Of a stretch of 64,000 nt of DNA, positions 62,455 through 64,000 are shown one piece after another. Origin of the DNA: Hyphomicrobium sp. (GTDB lineage: Bacteria > Pseudomonadota > Alphaproteobacteria > Rhizobiales > Hyphomicrobiaceae); NCBI GenBank assembly GCA_019751875.1, contig JAIEMV010000010.1, positions 1 through 64,000 on the forward strand, in the 5' to 3' direction. Positions within the stretch are counted from its first letter, which is position 1; each line of letters begins with the position of its first letter. The notes under the pieces are model-generated. The model did not search any database. It saw only the letters and a list, made by a program, of their open reading frames with translations, and was not told the DNA's origin. Position numbers and translations under genes: made by a program.

Positions 62455-63783
62455 ATGTCGAGCCAAAACACCGCCATCGGCAATCAGGCAGGCGGAGCCG
62501 TTGCGGCGCCGGCCATCGTGGCGGCCAAGAAAGACCTCTACGAGATCGGCGAAATTCCGCCGCTCGGCCATGTGCCGAAGAATATGTACGCCTGGGCCAT
62601 CCGCGCCGAACGTCATGGCGAGCCGGACAAGGCGATGCAGGTGGAGGTTCTGCCGACTTGGGAACTCGACAGCCACGACGTGCTCGTTCTCGTAATGGCC
62701 GCAGGCGTCAACTACAACGGCGTGTGGGCGTCGCTGGGCGTGCCGATCTCGCCGATCAACGACGTTCACCATCAGCCGTATCATATCTGCGGGTCTGACG
62801 CGTCGGGCATCGTTTGGGCTGTCGGCTCGAAGGTGAAGCGCTGGAAGGTCGGAGACGAAGTCGTCGTCCACTGCAACCAGGACGACGGCGACGATGAAGA
62901 GTGCAACGGCGGCGATCCCATGTTTTCGCCGTCACAGCGCATCTGGGGCTACGAGACGCCGGACGGTTCTTTTGCTCAGTTCTGCCGTGTGCAGGACCGA
63001 CAACTGCTCGAGCGTCCGAAGCATCTCTCGTGGGAAGAAAGTGCCTGCTACACGCTGACGCTTGCGACAGCGTATCGAATGCTGTTCGGCCATCGTCCGC
63101 ACGTCTTGCGGCCCGGCCATAACGTGCTGGTGTGGGGAGCTGCAGGCGGCCTTGGCGCTTTCGCGGTTCAGCTTTGCGCGACGTCAGGCGCCAATGCGAT
63201 CGGCGTAATCTCGGACGACGACAAGCGCGACTTCGTGATGCAGCTGGGCGCCAAGGGCGTCATCAACCGCAAGAACTTCAAATGCTGGGGGCAGCTGCCC
63301 AAGGTCGGCACGCCCGAGTACAACACCTGGCTGAAGGAGATGCGCGGCTTCGGCAAGGCCATCTGGGACATCACGGGCAAGGGCGTCAACGTCGACTGCG
63401 TGTTCGAGCACCCCGGCGAGACCACGATCCCGGTTTCAGTGCAGGTCGTGAAGCGCGGCGGCATGGTCGTCATCTGCGCCGGCACGACGGGCTATAATTT
63501 GACGATGGACGCCCGTTATCTCTGGATGCATCAGAAGCGCGTCCAGGGTTCGCACTTCGCCAACCTGCAGCAGGCGTCGCAGGCGAATAAGCTGGTGGTG
63601 GAGCGGCGCATCGATCCGTGCATGTCGGAGGTGTTCTCATGGGAGCATATTCCGAAAGCGCACATGGTGATGATGCGCAACGAGCACAAGCCCGGCAACA
63701 TGGCCGTGCTGGTGTCGGCTCCGACGACCGGTCTGAAGACGCTGGAGGATACGATCGAGGCGAGTCAGCAGCGTCGCGCCTGA
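62455..63783 (+). CDS. ccr: Crotonyl-CoA carboxylase/reductase
   Basis: Catalyses NADPH-dependent reductive carboxylation of crotonyl-CoA to ethylmalonyl-CoA, the signature step of the ethylmalonyl-CoA pathway. The 442-residue medium-chain reductase has the N-terminal IGEIPPLGHVPKNMYAWAIRAERHG segment, GHNVLVWGAAGGLGAFAVQLC (NADPH fold), and the Ccr-specific GAKGVINRKNFKCWGQLPKVGTPEYNTWLKEMRGFGKAIWDITGKG region and HPGETTIPVSVQVVKRGGMVVICAGT. The start has GGGAG a few bases upstream. Divergent from ecm via the 3-TM gene. Confidence 0.98.
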   Translation: MSSQNTAIGNQAGGAVAAPAIVAAKKDLYEIGEIPPLGHVPKNMYAWAIRAERHGEPDKAMQVEVLPTWELDSHDVLVLVMAAGVNYNGVWASLGVPISPINDVHHQPYHICGSDASGIVWAVGSKVKRWKVGDEVVVHCNQDDGDDEECNGGDPMFSPSQRIWGYETPDGSFAQFCRVQDRQLLERPKHLSWEESACYTLTLATAYRMLFGHRPHVLRPGHNVLVWGAAGGLGAFAVQLCATSGANAIGVISDDDKRDFVMQLGAKGVINRKNFKCWGQLPKVGTPEYNTWLKEMRGFGKAIWDITGKGVNVDCVFEHPGETTIPVSVQVVKRGGMVVICAGTTGYNLTMDARYLWMHQKRVQGSHFANLQQASQANKLVVERRIDPCMSEVFSWEHIPKAHMVMMRNEHKPGNMAVLVSAPTTGLKTLEDTIEASQQRRA

Positions 63784-63810
63784 TATCCTTCGACGACCGG
63801 CACAAGTCAA

Positions 63811-63847
63811 AAGAGCGGTCCTCATAAGGGCCGCTCTATTTTGTTGG
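63811..63847 (+). terminator. Rho-independent terminator after ccr
   Basis: AAGAGCGGTCC, a 6-base loop, then GGGCCGCTCTATTTTGTT: a 10-base stem with one G-T pair and a T-rich tail, 27 bases after the ccr stop. Shared with the convergent gene at the right edge. Confidence 0.85.
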
Positions 63848-63863
63848 ATTTGCCCGGGCTTAA

Positions 63864-64000
63864 TCAGACGCTGGCGGGTGCGCGGGCCTCGATCGTGTGG
63901 CCATTTCCAAGCTTCTTCAGTTCCATGATGCCGCGATTGACCTCGGCGCCGAGAATAATGATCATGGCTGTGAACTGGAAGAAAATCAGCGCAATCATGA
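63864..64000 (-). CDS. YihY/BrkB-like membrane protein, C-terminal end (partial)
   Basis: The last 44 residues of a minus-strand gene that starts beyond the right edge: MIALIFFQFTAMIIILGAEVNRGIMELKKLGNGHTIEARAPASV, stop at 63864-63866. The pattern of a hydrophobic helix ending in LGAE followed by a polar tail resembles the C-terminus of YihY/UPF0761 (BrkB-like) membrane proteins. With so little sequence the assignment is tentative. Confidence 0.5.
   Translation of the reverse strand, partial: MIALIFFQFTAMIIILGAEVNRGIMELKKLGNGHTIEARAPASV

Overview
The window looks like chromosome from a Hyphomicrobium-type alphaproteobacterium (order Hyphomicrobiales), probably a methylotroph. The left edge is the 5' end of a 16S rRNA gene with alphaproteobacterial signature bases. 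The protein genes fit this: serine-glyoxylate aminotransferase of the serine cycle, and crotonyl-CoA carboxylase/reductase plus ethylmalonyl-CoA mutase of the ethylmalonyl-CoA pathway, all used for C1 assimilation. GC content is high, so many long antisense ORFs exist; they are treated as shadows.

Layout. 1-0.6 kb: 16S rRNA (minus) with its leader, boxA and promoter. 0.7-8.4 kb: M23 peptidase, a fused MFS/PlsC/acyl-ACP synthetase behind a twin-palindrome promoter, an L,D-transpeptidase and a DUF2945 protein. 8.4-17 kb: clpB, a MOSC protein, an amidase, sga, a tiny Cys-rich secreted protein, an orphan TRAP binding protein and a thioredoxin-like protein. 17-20.2 kb: NicO-type transporter and DUF1007 protein divergent from znuA around a probable Zur site. 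20.3-27.4 kb: a second L,D-transpeptidase and the SOS mutagenesis cassette imuA-imuB-dnaE2 with two LexA-type boxes. 27.6-33.8 kb: C2-like secreted protein, gamma-glutamyltransferase, FAD oxidoreductase, ubiE, MgtE-like transporter, VOC protein and a small membrane protein. 33.9-35.6 kb: hisA, then two small genes with perfect LexA-type boxes. 35.8-39.5 kb: ispG and zur-znuC-znuB with a clear Zur box. 39.8-44.6 kb: a 1108-residue membrane/coiled-coil protein with an internal duplication and a TadG-like vWA protein. 44.7-51.2 kb: FAH-family hydrolase, class A PBP, ECF sigma and anti-sigma factor, a hairpin-rich spacer and moeA. 51.8-56.4 kb: a two-gene operon encoding a winged-helix-like protein and an AAA plus HerA-like double ATPase. 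56.7-64 kb: CAP lipoprotein with a CtrA box, D-Ala-D-Ala carboxypeptidase, tRNA-Leu(CAA), ecm, a 3-TM protein, ccr, and the end of a YihY-like gene.

The most interesting material is (1) the 34.7-35.6 kb locus, where a small HTH-like protein ending in a sliding-clamp-type motif and a Cas2/SinR-like protein both sit behind exact alphaproteobacterial LexA boxes without any CRISPR array, suggesting an undescribed SOS-regulated module; (2) the 51.8-56.4 kb double-ATPase operon, whose large protein also ends in a clamp-type motif (QLKLF) and whose architecture recalls DNA-processing or defence ATPases; and (3) the 1108-residue membrane protein with duplicated cytoplasmic domains. Zinc genes are split over two loci that share probable Zur control.
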